Positions 1-10,860 of a stretch of 64,000 nt of DNA are shown here, one piece after another. How positions within the stretch are numbered: position 1 is the first letter of the stretch; every line of letters begins with the position of its first letter. The position numbers were made by a program, and so were the translations under genes. Below the pieces are notes generated by a model. The model saw only the letters and a program-made list of their open reading frames with translations, searched no databases and had not been told where the DNA came from. The DNA comes from Odobenus rosmarus divergens (taxonomy: Eukaryota; Chordata; Mammalia; Carnivora; Odobenidae): positions 1,768,073 to 1,832,072 of the forward strand of contig NW_004450478.1 of the NCBI RefSeq assembly GCF_000321225.1, read 5' to 3'.

Positions 1-218
1 GATTTAGCTCAGTTGGGGTCATGTGTAGATGTCTCAAGAATGAGGGAAAAACTCAAGGGGCTGTGGTGACATCAGTATGTTTCTGTGAAGCACTTCAGCC
101 TTGACAGTGTGATAATACATTTGTTTTAGTTTGAGCTCAACTCTAAGGTAGTCAGGGCCCTAACCGGAAACTCCCTATTTGGGCATTATCTGCTCACCTT
201 TAAGAAAGGTGGCACCCA

Positions 219-333
219 GGGCTCCTGGTGGCTCAGTCCGTGGAGCACGTGACTCTTGATCTTGGGGTTGTGAGTTCGAGCCCTGTGCTGGGTGTAGAGA
301 TTACTTTAAAAAATAAAATCTTAAAAAAAAAAA
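219..333 (+). mobile_element. Can-SINE, short older copy
   Basis: Begins with the tRNA-like head (GGCTCCTGGTGGCTCAGTC), has a recognisable Pol III B box (AGTTCGAGCC at about 273-282), then GGGTGTAGAGATTACTTT and an A-rich tail with AATAAAATC. It lacks the CT-rich middle of the young copies, which fits an older or shorter subfamily. No convincing target-site duplication was found. Confidence 0.88.
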
Positions 334-1377
334 GGAAAGACTGTACCCCAGAAGCAGCTATACTACAAATACTACAGGTAACTTTTTATCTCCCGTGAAC
401 ACCACAAGCTTTGCTAATTAGTTTAACAACTTAGAAATCGAGTTCCCTCACTGGTGAAATTAGTGGTTTTGTGATATACGTATTAGAAAAAATATTAAAA
501 TAACACTTAGAACACTCCCTCCCCACTATATGAACAAGGCTTGAGAATCTAGCGAGCTTGTACCCTAAAGGACTATCTCTGGAGGTACTGCTTCTAGAAT
601 GTCCCTGACTCCAGAGGATTGTGTCAGCATCCAATGAACCTCTTTTGCAAGTTATGTTCAAACCTCTTCAGGGTACAGAGAACTGGGATTTCAAAGAGTT
701 TACAGAAGCCTTTATATGAATGGCTTTATTTTGTTTTGTGCCCACTACTAATGAACATTTGCTTCATAAATGTCTGCGTGGCAGATTTTGATCCAAGGCT
801 CACTTTCATTTTAAACTGTGGGAAAATTGGTAGATATTAGTTAACTCTCAACCACCTGTGTTGGCAATGACCATTCATCTATCACAAATAATCTAGACAT
901 TGTAATGAGCAAATTGGCTTAGGACAGGTTTAAACCCTTCCTGAACTCACATATCGGCTATGTCCAGACACTCAAACGGCAGATGTTATTCATTTGGGTG
1001 TGTTTCAAGTCCAGAGCTAATGGAAATTTGTGAGATGAGTTTCAAAAAGAAGAGGTTGAAAATTTATCTTTGACATTTGAAAGAGAAACCCAAGGAAAGC
1101 AACAGATCAAAGTATACATATCTAGAAAGAAGAAAAAGAGGAAATGCCAAAATGAATCTTAATTTCCTGGAGATGTTGACATGTCTTTGTAAAAAAGAGG
1201 CACATGAAGATTTCAAAAAATACAAAAGGAGTCCAGAAATACGCAATATAAAATTACTTTTTCTTTAAAGTTTTATTCTCTATTAGTTTCTTTCCTTTTC
1301 AATTCCTTTGCCCATGTGTGTAGATAATTACCTGATAGAAACCATGGAATTCTCTTCCCAGAAAAAAATCATTGAAA

Positions 1378-1416
1378 GAAAGAATCCAGGTGCCTAGATG
1401 AAAGAATCCAGGTGCC
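1378..1416. repeat. Short direct repeat, 22-bp period
   Basis: GAAAGAATCCAGGTGCC (17 bp) occurs at 1378-1394 and again at 1400-1416, separated by TAGAT. This is a simple local duplication. Confidence 0.85.
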
Positions 1417-1540
1417 ACCTACTCTGTAGCAACATCAAGCATTTTCTGAGACCTTGTGGTCTCCTTTCACAGTTTTAACTTCCTTAGAAGGAAGTTATAG
1501 TTCAAAACATTTTTCTTCTTTGATATGCTTATCATTTCAG

Positions 1541-1701
1541 AAGGTATATGGGCATTCTGAAGCCCGTCCATGCACATCAGATTACAATCACCTGAACCAC
1601 CCTTTCAGCTACCAGAAGGCTGTTAAGCAATTCACCCATTGGCCAGATCCCCTTCTCTATACTGTTATTTCCTTTCCAAACACTAAAATAGCTTCCTTAA
1701 G
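1541..1701 (+). other. Exon-like open segment, unrecognised
   Basis: A 161-bp segment lies between a plausible acceptor (TATGCTTATCATTTCAG ending at 1540) and a plausible donor (CTTAAG|GTAAAA, GT at 1702). One reading frame, phase 0 from 1541, is open across it and extends upstream to 1454. The translation (KVYGHSEARPCTSDY at its start) resembles no protein I know. Splice-like signals occur often by chance in a window this size, there is no partner exon, and an 83-codon frame is not exceptional. It is recorded only as a candidate. Confidence 0.15.
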
Positions 1702-4515
1702 GTAAAATGAATTTAGTGGGCTAGAAGAAAGACTGCTTCTTTTATAACACCGTTCAAGTACTTCTCCACAACATATAGTGCAAAGAAAATAATTGTGTTT
1801 GGAATTTCATTTTATAGGGTTAGCATTTTATGAGATCTTTTGTAAAGTGGTTGGTTTTTTACATACATTTGACCTTCTGTACTAGAAAAAAATATTACTA
1901 AGCACACCTGACACGTTTAGTTTCTTAATTTAGATAAACTTGAAGACTTTTAAAAGTCATCCCTTAACACCACCGTACTATCTGCATTGTCACTTTTCAC
2001 TGCAAAGTTTCAGTAACCTTAAACGGTCATTTGATTTTTGTTTCATATGCTTTTAACATGTCCTATTGGTAAAAAGAGAAGAGGGTAGACAGGAAAGACA
2101 GTTATAGGACCTCTTGAAGGTCTAATTCCTGAGGCTCATTTTACCACAATTAACTGCTATTTTCTCCACAAGTCCCACTCTTCACTTTCCTCTCTGGACT
2201 CCATGCATTACCGGCATTACTATAAACCAATCTTTAGGCAATTTTGACCCCTTACTTTTACCGGTCTAGGTAGGAGAAGAAAACACCCCTTTCACCTTGG
2301 TTACTTCTAGCAAAGTGAATTGACAGAGTGAATTCATGAAGAGGCTAAGAAAAAAAAATGGAAATAAAGAGAAGTAACAGAAGAACATATGAAGAAAGAA
2401 CATCATAGAGCAAAATGGCATGTTTTGAAGTAAATGAAATCAAGCTACACATGGTCTTGACTGGAAAAAGCTTTCAGGACAAACATCCAGACCTACCAGG
2501 AAACAAGGCACTGAGACACCTAACCTCTGTCTGGTTTCTTTGTGTTGTTCTCAAAGCAGGGTAAGGTGGGTGAGGTAATGGGGATCTCTGTCTCTCTCAG
2601 ACCTTGCTTTTTAGTTTTCTTTTTGAGTTTACGCTTTTATCTGTCACTGGTCGTGGGCTGGTCTCCAACTGTGTATGACTCTTGCTCTCCTAAGAGCTCT
2701 GTGCCCCATCTGGTTAAGAGAAGTCATATCACGTGACTTTAGGCTGCCCTATTTTTGGCTTTTCTCCTTACTTAGAACTACATTTTAATTTTTTTTAAAC
2801 CTCTTTTTAGTGATTTTTCCCTCCCGCTACCAAAATGCTTTTCCTACGTGCCAGCTAATTCAGAGCCTAGAGAGAGGAGGAGCCCCTATTTAGGAGAACA
2901 GCTATAGTTGAACATGAATTAATGTGATCTCACCTTTCTGTGATTTGGCTTTTTCACTACTGGCCTATAATCAGTCAGTGCACCCACACCCAGTAAGGAT
3001 CCAATCTATCCTCCCAGATGCTGACTGACAGCTCCCCTCCCAAAAGTGGTCACACTTTGTCAGTTCACAGCCTTTGTCAATAATATGTAGAAAATAGACA
3101 CATTTGGCTTAATTCTCCTCTCATAAACTGTTAACAAAATTAACCAAACATACCTATATTGCTAAGATATTAAACAAAGCAGTGATATATTTATGTTCTT
3201 GATAATGTTTCTTATGTTTGGACAACTTTGGCTGTCAATTATTCACGCGAGTTTAATTATTTAGAAGTTCAACAGAAAGGAATGTGGGTAAAATTTTATC
3301 CTGTCTTAAAAATTAATTGATTATCATAGGGTTGTGTGTTTTTTTCCAATGTACTAGATTCATCATTATATTTATATAATGTTGGATCTATTCCTGAAAG
3401 CATTTAGTTAGGGAAATGCTTGGCATTTACTTAGGAAATAAAGTAAATCTTACTTTTGTTTCCTTGCCCTGATCTTATATCTACTCACCACAGCTTGCAC
3501 CAACCCAAAAGAACTGAGAGTATGCGTGATGACCAGAAAGCTCCTTAGGAGAGTTTATTTGACTAATCTGGTGCACAAATCCTCTCTTAAAGAGTGTGGA
3601 ACCAACACCATTCTCAGAGAAGTGTGCTTCTTCATGTCGATGTGTCTATAGGTAAACTAAAGAAAGAATAAGCACCAAAAGCTACCTTAATCTGGAAGAG
3701 AGAGCAAAACAAGGAAGGGATTATAGATTGAATGAGTATATGGGTTTTGGTTCCTGGAGAAAGGATAACCATGTATTTTTCAGTTGTTTTGACTTGATAC
3801 TAAGAGGAGAATTATAGGTTGTGTTTACATATATGAACCTCAGGTCTTTTTTAAAAAACACCAGCAGTGGGGAAATTGTAACAACAGCCTCCATTTTACT
3901 ATAATCTGAGATGGTCTGCCCCTGATGACCTGAATTTCCACTCTTTCGAGGTTGAAATAAAAAACAAAAAAAAAAAACTGCACAAAAAGTAGGAAAGGTT
4001 TCTTTTTTCTTTTTCAGTCATCCTTTAATAAAATTCAAATCCCTCATGAGAAATACCACCACTAAATTATTAGTGAGGTTGATTTATCAGATTTGTTTTA
4101 GCTCTATCTTCATAAAAAGAGCAAATCCATATTGAGATAGGTGGAGAGAAGAGCCACGGCGGTTGTGATGGTGTGTCTGAATTAGAGATCTCTGAAAATA
4201 TTGAGAACCAACCTTTGTAAATATATTGTACACTGAGGTAAATCTGCTAAGATCGATTATCTGTATATTAATATCTATGTGTACATTTCCCTTCCCCCCG
4301 AAGTCACAGAAGCTGGTCAATTGAAAAGAAGACTGGGGGTTATTTTCATATGTACTGAAGAGTTTGACTAATTATCTCTGCACACTTAAAGCCTGCTTCC
4401 TCACTGCCCATCCCAGTTGTATGTGTCTCTGTGTGTGTTGCCTTCCTACTCCTTAATATTCATTTTTTACCAGTATTTGATATATAATCTCTTATATATC
4501 TTATATATAACATCT

Positions 4516-4673
4516 GTTAGGATAGCCAGTGGAAACTAATAAGATTCAGTTATATATTAGTATTAGTAATATACTTACTAGTTATAGTACTATATATTAG
4601 TATATATTAAGTATATATTAGTATATATTAAGTATTAATAATATACTTATTAGTTTCCAGTGGCTACCTTAAC
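4516..4673. repeat. Inverted repeat with 28-bp arms around an AT-rich core
   Basis: The arms are 4516-4543 and 4646-4673. The reverse complement of the left arm matches the right arm at 25 of 28 positions. The 102-bp spacer is almost pure A/T and contains an exact 21-bp tandem pair (4591-4611 and 4612-4632). The right arm is the terminus of the antisense MLT1 LTR that continues to 5100, so the left arm is an inverted copy of that LTR end. A long hairpin or cruciform could form. Confidence 0.85.
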
Positions 4674-5100
4674 AAATTACTACAAACTTGATGGTTTAAA
4701 ATAACAGTTTAATATGACAAATTTATTCTCTCACAGTTCTGGGAGCTAAAATCCCAGAAGTCCAAAATCAAGGTGTTGGCTGGACTGCACTTCATCTGGA
4801 GGCTCCAGGACAGAATCCTTCCTTGCCCTTCCAGCTCCTGCCGGCTGATGGCATGCCTTGGTTTTATTGGCTTGTGACCACATCACTCCAATCTCTGCTT
4901 CTGTCTTCACATTTCCTTCTCCTCTGTGTGTCTTTTATAAGGACACTTGTCATTGGATTTAAGGCCCTGCATAATCTGGGTTGATCTCTTCATCTCAAGA
5001 TCCTTAACTTAATTACATCTGCAAAAACCCCTTTTCCTAATAAGGTAACATTCACAGATTCTGGGAATTAAAACATAGGCATATCATTCAACCCATTACA
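4646..5100 (-). mobile_element. MLT1-type solo LTR (ERVL-MaLR), antisense
   Basis: Reads on the minus strand as an MLT1 LTR. Landmarks on the + strand are CTTATTAGTTTCC at the left edge, then ACAAACTTGATGG, ATTTATTCTCTCACAGTTCT, TCTGTCTTCACAT, ATAAGGACAC and AACCCATTACA at the right edge. It is close to full length for this family, with no internal retroviral sequence. Confidence 0.85.
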
Positions 5101-6309
5101 CCATAATATCCATTCAAGTTTTTGTTTCATAGATAAATTTTGATATTTATCAAGTATCTCAGCGTCAAACTTTTAAGGTTAAAAAAACTCTTTCAATCTA
5201 CAGTCAAGATCTACTTTTCATGGAGTCTGTCAGTAGCTAGTCCTTCCTACACCTTGGATCTTGGCAGCTATCAATGCTCATTTTTTGGATACTGCATTTT
5301 TAAAAATCTTTCTTTTAAAGTCTAATCCTTTTTTTTTTTTTTAATACAGTCTTTAGTCTCTCTGGGTATTGTTGCTTTTAGTACCCCCAGTTAAGAGCAT
5401 ACAGTAATCACCTCAGCTAGTTTTTAGGCTGTTTGGACCATGATCCTAGGTTTTCATTTTGTCAGAAATATTTTTGACAAGCTTGCCACAACCTTAGTGT
5501 TCAAATACAATAAACAATAACTAATTCTTCTTAAAAATAGTGTCACCACTAATTATTAAAATTTCAACACTTTTAGCTAGTAATTTTGGTATTATGAATC
5601 CACTCTCATCCTGAACACACACACACGAGTTCGCTTCCCTGTATCATTCTTTTAGTTATATCAGTTTGGTATTTTTCATATAGTATCAATTTTCCTAATT
5701 GTTTAAGACAAAATTTACTGAAATAGAGGATACCTCTTCAACAATGAAAGAACTGAATCAATATGTAGTGTTTATGACTATGTAAATTTTGTTTGATGCT
5801 CAGCCAAGTTTTGTATTTCTTTCTTTTTCATTTTTTCTAGATAATAATTGTCTTGTTTTTTTCATTTGCTTTCAAACTTTCCTAGGGAAATGTGAATCTC
5901 TGATCAATATTGTACAACACATAGGCTAATGGATCAGTTTCATTTTTTTATGGACATCTTAATTTCTTCCACTGCTCTATCCTTCTGTCCCAGGCTGCTG
6001 CACTCTTGTTGTGGGACTTTACTTCGCCACCACCCTAAAGACTCGGATGGGGTTTTTAAAAATAGCATTTCTTCTGCTCTTGCCCTGTCTTCTTTCTAGT
6101 CTATATTTGCTGTGATCTCTGCCTTTCTAGTAGGGGTACTACTAGGGGTTACCTCAGGTGCTGGAGACCCTTGGCTGTCAGCTTCTATTTAAGAGTGGGC
6201 CACTGTAAAGCTTGTAAGTTTTAAGTACAGTTGGAACTCCCAGGTTTAGAACATTTGCTGTAGGTTGACTTGTAGACTCTGATAGTAACCACAAAAATAT
6301 TTATTATCC
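5101..6309. other. AT-rich sequence, nothing recognised
   Basis: It contains a T run near 5330-5343 and a short CA stretch near 5617-5626. No coding, RNA or repeat-family signal could be supported. Confidence 0.5.
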
Positions 6310-6840
6310 ACAATCTTTGCGTAACTCACTTCCCCTTTATCCAGACTCCCATCCAAAATTTACACAACCCAGTGTAATCACGCACTTTCTTATCTCCATG
6401 ACCTCATTCCTTCCTCTCCCCTGTTCACTCTGCTCTGTGCATATTGGCCTTCTTGCTGTTCCTCCACCTGCCAGGCTGGCTCCTGCCTCATGGCCTTTGC
6501 ACTTGCTGCTATCCCTACTTGCACTTTTTTCCCCCCAGATTTTTGCACAACTGCTTTATCTCACCATTCTGTTCTCCGATCAGTTCTCAGTAGGGAGGCT
6601 TTGCCTGACCTCCCCCTCTCAATGCTCAATAGCCCCTTACTTTCCCCCATTTTCTTCATAGTATTAATAGTAAGCTTATACTATTTATTTGTTTACTTGT
6701 TTATTATTTATCTCTGCCATGAGAATTGAAGCTCTATTTTGTCTTGTTCAAGCACTCTTTCCTTAGGACATAGAATAGTGCCTACCACCCAGTAGCATTC
6801 AATACATTTTTGTTCAAAGGGAACATGACTGACATAACAT
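6310..6840 (+). mobile_element. L2 LINE fragment (3' part)
   Basis: Matches the L2 3' region: CATGGCCTTTGCACTTGCTG, then TTTGCCTGACC, ATTTTCTTCATAGTATTAATA, TTATTTATCTCTGCC, and the end TAGTGCCTACCACCCAGTAG...TTCAATACATTTTTGTTC. The open frames here at 6317-6661 and 6490-6729 are relics of L2 sequence and not host genes. Confidence 0.75.
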
Positions 6841-6965
6841 CTTCCCTGGAGAATAAGTATTTCAACAAAGAAAGTACAATTGGAGATGACAACAAAATTG
6901 CTTTTCAAACACTTTATTCTAAATTTCCAAGTTAAATACCCTTTAAAGTGCTCTTCTCCCATGAG

Positions 6966-7036
6966 AAACCAACTTCATCAACATGTACATTATGTGTAGA
7001 AAACTAATTTCATCAACATGTATCGTATGCGTAGAA
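6966..7036. repeat. Tandem duplication, about 35-bp period
   Basis: Two imperfect copies carry CATCAACATGTA (6976 and 7011) followed by TAT or CGTATG and GTAGAAA. About 5-7 mismatches separate them, so it is an old local duplication. Confidence 0.75.
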
Positions 7037-7064
7037 AAAAATTTTTAATGATAGAAATATTGTC

Positions 7065-7190
7065 CAGTTAATACCTCAGTTCAATAAAAAATATGTGAGC
7101 AACTTCTATACACCAGGCATTGTATTTGCAGCTCAGTTTACCAAGATTATAAAACATCAGCTTATGCATGAAACAAGTAACTAAACCAAT
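7065..7190 (-). mobile_element. Possible L2 3'-end fragment, antisense
   Basis: The + strand text AATATGTGAGCAACTTCTATACACCAGGCATTG resembles the antisense L2 3' end (tattgagcgcctactatgtgccaggcactg in the consensus). The similarity is short and weak. Confidence 0.3.
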
Positions 7191-7329
7191 CTCATGATAG
7201 ATAAGTCAGGACTTAAGTAATCTTGAAAATATTTAATAAATAAATTAAATTTAAATAAATTAAGTATTTAAGTAATCAAAAAATATGTTGCTAGATTATC
7301 AATACCAGTGATAGCGCTTTAGTCATGGT

Positions 7330-7772
7330 TATCCAGTGACACAGAATCAATAGTATGTATGTGTGTGTGTATAAGAATATGAGAGAGAGAGGAAGAGGGA
7401 GAGAGAGAGAGAAACTTTTAAGAATTGGGAATTGGCTTACAAAATTATAGTGGATGGCAAGATTAATATCTGCAGGGTGTGTGGGCAGGCTGGAGACCCA
7501 GGGAAGAGTTAATGTTGCAGTCTGAGTCTGAACAGAGTAGACTGGCAGAATTTCCTCTTCCTGGGAGGAGGTCAGTCTTTCCCCTCGTTATGCCTTCAAC
7601 TGATTGGATGAGGTCCACCCACATTATGGAGGGTGATCTGTTTTACTCAGAATTAACTGATTTAAACATTAATCTAATCTAAAAATATTTCCACAGAAAT
7701 ATCTAGAATAACATTTGACCAACTGTCTGGTACTGTGGCCTAGCCAAGTTGACATTACTATTAACCATCACA
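7330..7772 (-). mobile_element. MaLR-type solo LTR (MLT1-like), antisense
   Basis: On the minus strand it starts with TGTGATGGTTAATAG and TCAACTTGGCTAGGCCACAG, continues through CATAATGTGGGTGGACCTCA and GGGTCTCCAGCC, and ends near the GA/TG-rich stretch at 7345-7412. These are landmarks of a well-known mammalian MaLR-related LTR. I do not commit to a subfamily. No internal retroviral sequence adjoins it. Confidence 0.7.
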
Positions 7773-7803
7773 GATAATAATGATAATAATAATGATAATG
7801 AGT
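7773..7803. repeat. Degenerate (TAA/TGA)n simple repeat
   Basis: GATAATAATGATAATAATAA and its continuation directly abut the end of the LTR at 7772. Confidence 0.85.
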
Positions 7804-7863
7804 AATTTTACCCTGATATTACTGCTAGTTGCATTCTTGATACTGGATAAAAGTGATTTATGA

Positions 7864-8074
7864 GGGGCCCCTGGGTGGCTCAGTCGGTTAAGCATCTGCC
7901 TTCAGTTCAGGTCATGATTCCAGGGTCCTGGGATCGAGCAGTAGGCTCCCTCTCCCTCTGCCCCTTCCCCCCCTCCCACCCTTCCATCTCCCCCTCCCAT
8001 CCCCCACCGCTCATGAGCTCTCAATGCTCAATAGTGTGTACTCTCTCTCTAATAAATAAATAAAATCTTAAAAA
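7864..8074 (+). mobile_element. Can-SINE with intact TSD
   Basis: The head GGGGCCCCTGGGTGGCTCAG starts at 7864. A C/T-rich middle rich in CCCTCC is followed by AATAAATAAATAAAATCTTA. The target-site duplication AAGTGATTTATGA is perfect at 7851-7863 and 8075-8087. The long C-rich middle (about 7960-8010) is expanded relative to other copies here. Confidence 0.95.
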
Positions 8075-8087
8075 AAGTGATTTATGA

Positions 8088-8869
8088 ATACTTTGATTTT
8101 CATTTATGCTGCGAAATAGTCTCCATTATGCCAAATAATTAGGAGTTAAAAAAAAAAACCTTAGCATTCATTTAAGGAGCTTGTCTACTTCTCAGTTTTT
8201 ATATGAATCAAAGTAAACAAAAAGCTATGCCATTAAAATATGAGGCAAGAAACTTCTTATAGGAAAGGGATTTTGGTTTTTGGTTTTTGCCAGATAATTT
8301 TTTTTTTATCTATTAAGTCTGATCAATTATGAGCTGATTATTATCACCACTTGTGAAGAAGCAGTAAGAAAAATTCTTGCAAAACTGTGGGTAGATCCAT
8401 ATTTTCCCCCAACCTACACTGTTTATTTTTGTCCCATGGAAACTGTTAACAATCACTCTGCATTTATAAAAGTACAGAATTTTATCTCTATCAAATTTTA
8501 CCACCTGTGGAAGCAATAGATAAGAACACAACCAGTAACAGAAATGAACTTTGCACAACAGGTACGTTGCATATTACTGTGCCCTCACTGCAGTGGAGGT
8601 GAAGGAGCTAAATAATAATCCTGCTGCAAGGGAAGCCTTAGTTGTTGTAGAAATGGAGCATCATAGTTGTGCATCCCATTTTGATCCCAGAACCCGATCA
8701 GGAAGTGACTCTTCCTACCAAAAGGAGCCGATTACAACTTACCCTAACTCAGCAACAGGGTAGGAACATTCTACCCAGAAAGGGAAACACAGAGGTAGGA
8801 GAGACAGTACTCAGAAAAGAGGCAGAGCCTCAGGGCCGAGCCAAGAGAACTACTAGACATGCAAGTGCC
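8088..8869. other. Unique sequence, nothing recognised
   Basis: Includes an A run at about 8149-8158 and a T run near 8299-8308. Chance frames occur on both strands. Confidence 0.5.
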
Positions 8870-9000
8870 CCTTTCTCTGTGTGAACGTGGGCAAATTATT
8901 AACTTCCTTGACCCTCCATTTCCTCCATAATAAAATGAAAATACTACTATCTGCCACATAGTGTTGTCAGGATTAAACGAGATAATGTATTTATAATGGG
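8870..9000 (+). mobile_element. MIR SINE fragment
   Basis: Shows the MIR core order: GTGGGCAAATTATTAACTTC, CTCCATTTCCTCC, then AAAATGAAAATACTACTATC and GTTGTCAGGATTAAACGAGA. It is an ancient mammalian tRNA-derived SINE, truncated at both ends. Confidence 0.7.
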
Positions 9001-9566
9001 GAACTTCTGTTTGTGGTCATGCAGCTCATCTTTTGAGGCCCTGCTTCTCCACTATGATCTGTGATTCTAGAGGGCTCTTGGTCATAGGACCCCACCCCAT
9101 GATGTCAAGTATGGGCATATGCTCAAGGCTAGGGTAATCAGAATCTCTTTCCAGAAATCTGAATCTTAAGTGGAGACAAACTGAGATGAGTGCATTCGAT
9201 GAGAGTTTTTGCTACTGAGATCTTGGGAGCCATTCTGTTGCCTGTTCTTTCTAAAACTTGATTGTTCAGTTTTTTCTTTGGTTCTGCTGGGAGCTCAACA
9301 TGCTTGCTTAAGCTGGCCATGTCATTGTCTATTGCTTGTAACCAAAAAATCCATATTAATACAGAATATAAATTGTTTAACACTTTTGCCTAGTAAATGC
9401 TTAAAAATAATTTTTATTATTACAGCAAAATTTGGGGAGTTCAGGGTGGGAAAAAGTCAGCTAAGTAGTTCTAATCGCAAAATGCTGTCAACAAGGCTTT
9501 TTTGTTTTGTTTTGCTTTTTTTTTTTTCTTTTTTCTAGTGTGGGATGCTACAGTCTTCTCTCAGAA
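9001..9566. other. Unique sequence, nothing recognised
   Basis: No repeat family or gene recognised. A T-rich stretch lies at about 9498-9534. Confidence 0.5.
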
Positions 9567-9890
9567 AATTAGTATGGTATAGTAGAAAGAATGTTGAATT
9601 GGTGAGGGGGGTGTTGGGAGACTGGATGACTGGGTTCTGGTCTTGGGTCTTAAACCAACTCATTTCATGACTTTGTTTTCTTTTGTTTTGTTGTTTTTTA
9701 AAGATTTTATTTTTAAGTAATCTCTACACCCAAAGTGGGGCTGGAACTCACAACCCCGAGATCAAGAGTCGCATGCTCCACAGATTGAGCCAGGCGCCCC
9801 TCATTTCATAACTTTGGAAAGTTATACAGCTTCACTAGGTCTTTATCTATAGCACTGAGTGTGTTGGACTGAATGATCTAAGGTCATTCT
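9567..9890 (+). mobile_element. MIR-type SINE, split by a Can-SINE
   Basis: The left part has the tRNA-like head (GTATGGTATAGTAGAAAGAA) and GACTGGGTTCTGG. The right part resumes with CATTTCATAACTTTGG and ends with GGACTGAATGATCTAAGGTC, typical of MIRb/MIR3-like 3' parts. The antisense Can-SINE at 9676-9799 and its TSD account for the interruption. Confidence 0.6.
9676..9799 (-). mobile_element. Can-SINE, short older type, antisense
   Basis: Minus-strand order: head (GGCGCCTGGCTCAATCTGTG), B-box region around GTTCCAGCCC, the block GGGTGTAGAGATTACTT, then the A tail. The TSD CTCATTTCATGACTTTG (9659-9675) matches 9800-9816 with one mismatch. It is inserted in a MIR. Confidence 0.92.
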
Positions 9891-10303
9891 AAATTGGGTT
9901 GTTTGCACATTGAACTTTAGTATTAAGCACATTCTTTTGTGGAAATTGATAAGCTGATGTAAAAATTCGTATGGAATTGCAAGGGACTCTAAATGGCCAA
10001 AACAGTCTTGAAAAAGAACAAAGCTACAGGACTCACATTCCTTGATTTCAAAACTGACTACAAAGCTACAGGATTGAAACAGTGTGGTACTGGCATAAAG
10101 ACAGACATACAGACCAATGTAATAGAATAGAGAGCACAGAAGTAAACCCTTGCATGGTCAGATGATTTTGACAAGAGTGCCAAGACCATTCAATGGGAGG
10201 AAAGAATAGTCTTTTCAACAAACAGTACTGGGAAACTGGATAGCCACCTACAAGAGAATTAAGTTGGATCCTTATTTAATATCATATTAAAAAATTAATT
10301 CAA

Positions 10304-10490
10304 GGGGCCCCTGGGTGGGTCAGTCAGTTAAGTGTCCAACTCTTGATATCAGCTCAGGTCATGCTTTCAGGGTTGTGATATTGAGCCCCAGGTTGGGCTC
10401 TGTTCTGGGTGTGGAGGCTGCTTAAGATTCTCTCTCCCTCTCCTTCTGCTCCTCCTCCCCCTCCCTCTCTAAAAAAATTTAAAATTTTAA
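10304..10490 (+). mobile_element. Can-SINE, older subtype
   Basis: Head GGGGCCCCTGGGTGGGTCAG, then ATATCAGCTCAGGTCATGC, the older block GGGTGTGGAGGCTGCTTAAG, a CTCC-rich stretch and a degenerate A/T tail. The tail is eroded and TSDs are not clear, consistent with greater age than the neighbour at 10673. Confidence 0.88.
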
Positions 10491-10672
10491 GAAATTAAGA
10501 TAGATAAAAAACCTAAACATAAGTCCTAATACTATAAAACTATTAGAAGAAATCACAAGGCAAAGTTTCATGACATTGGATTTAGCAATGACTTCTTTGA
10601 TATGGCATGAAAGCCAAAGGCAACAAAAGAAAAAATAGACAAATTGGATTTCATAAAAATTTAAAAATTTTG

Positions 10673-10860
10673 GGGCACCTGGGTGGCTTGGTCATTAAGC
10701 GTCTGCCTTCGGCTCAGGTCATGATCCCAGGGTCCTGGGATTGAGCCCCACATCAGGCTCTCTGCTCAGCGGGAAGCCTGCTTCTCCCTCTCCCACTCCC
10801 CCTGCGTGTATTCCCTCTCTTGCTGTCTCTCTCTCTGTCAAATAAATAAATATTTTTTAA
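10673..10860 (+). mobile_element. Can-SINE with perfect 18-bp TSD
   Basis: Full layout: head, GGTCATGATCCCAGGGTCCT, CTCTGCTCAGCGGGAAGC, CT-rich middle, CAAATAAATAAATATTTTTT tail. AAAAATTTAAAAATTTTG at 10655-10672 is repeated exactly at 10861-10878. It is inserted in the L1 at 9955-11895. Confidence 0.96.

Larger units (their letters stand above)
334..4515. other. Unique AT-rich sequence, no recognised gene or repeat
   Basis: Read on both strands. Apart from a short direct repeat (1378-1416) and one weak exon-like segment (1541-1701), nothing matches a repeat family or gene that I recognise. Short frames on both strands have ordinary chance lengths. Confidence 0.5.

Noticed and set aside
271..282. 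tRNA gene suggested by an intact B box
   Set aside because: It is part of a Can-SINE whose head derives from a tRNA; no cloverleaf or CCA-adjacent acceptor stem is present.
6317..6729. Frames of 114 and 79 codons
   Set aside because: They are in an L2 3' fragment; the sequence matches L2 block by block.
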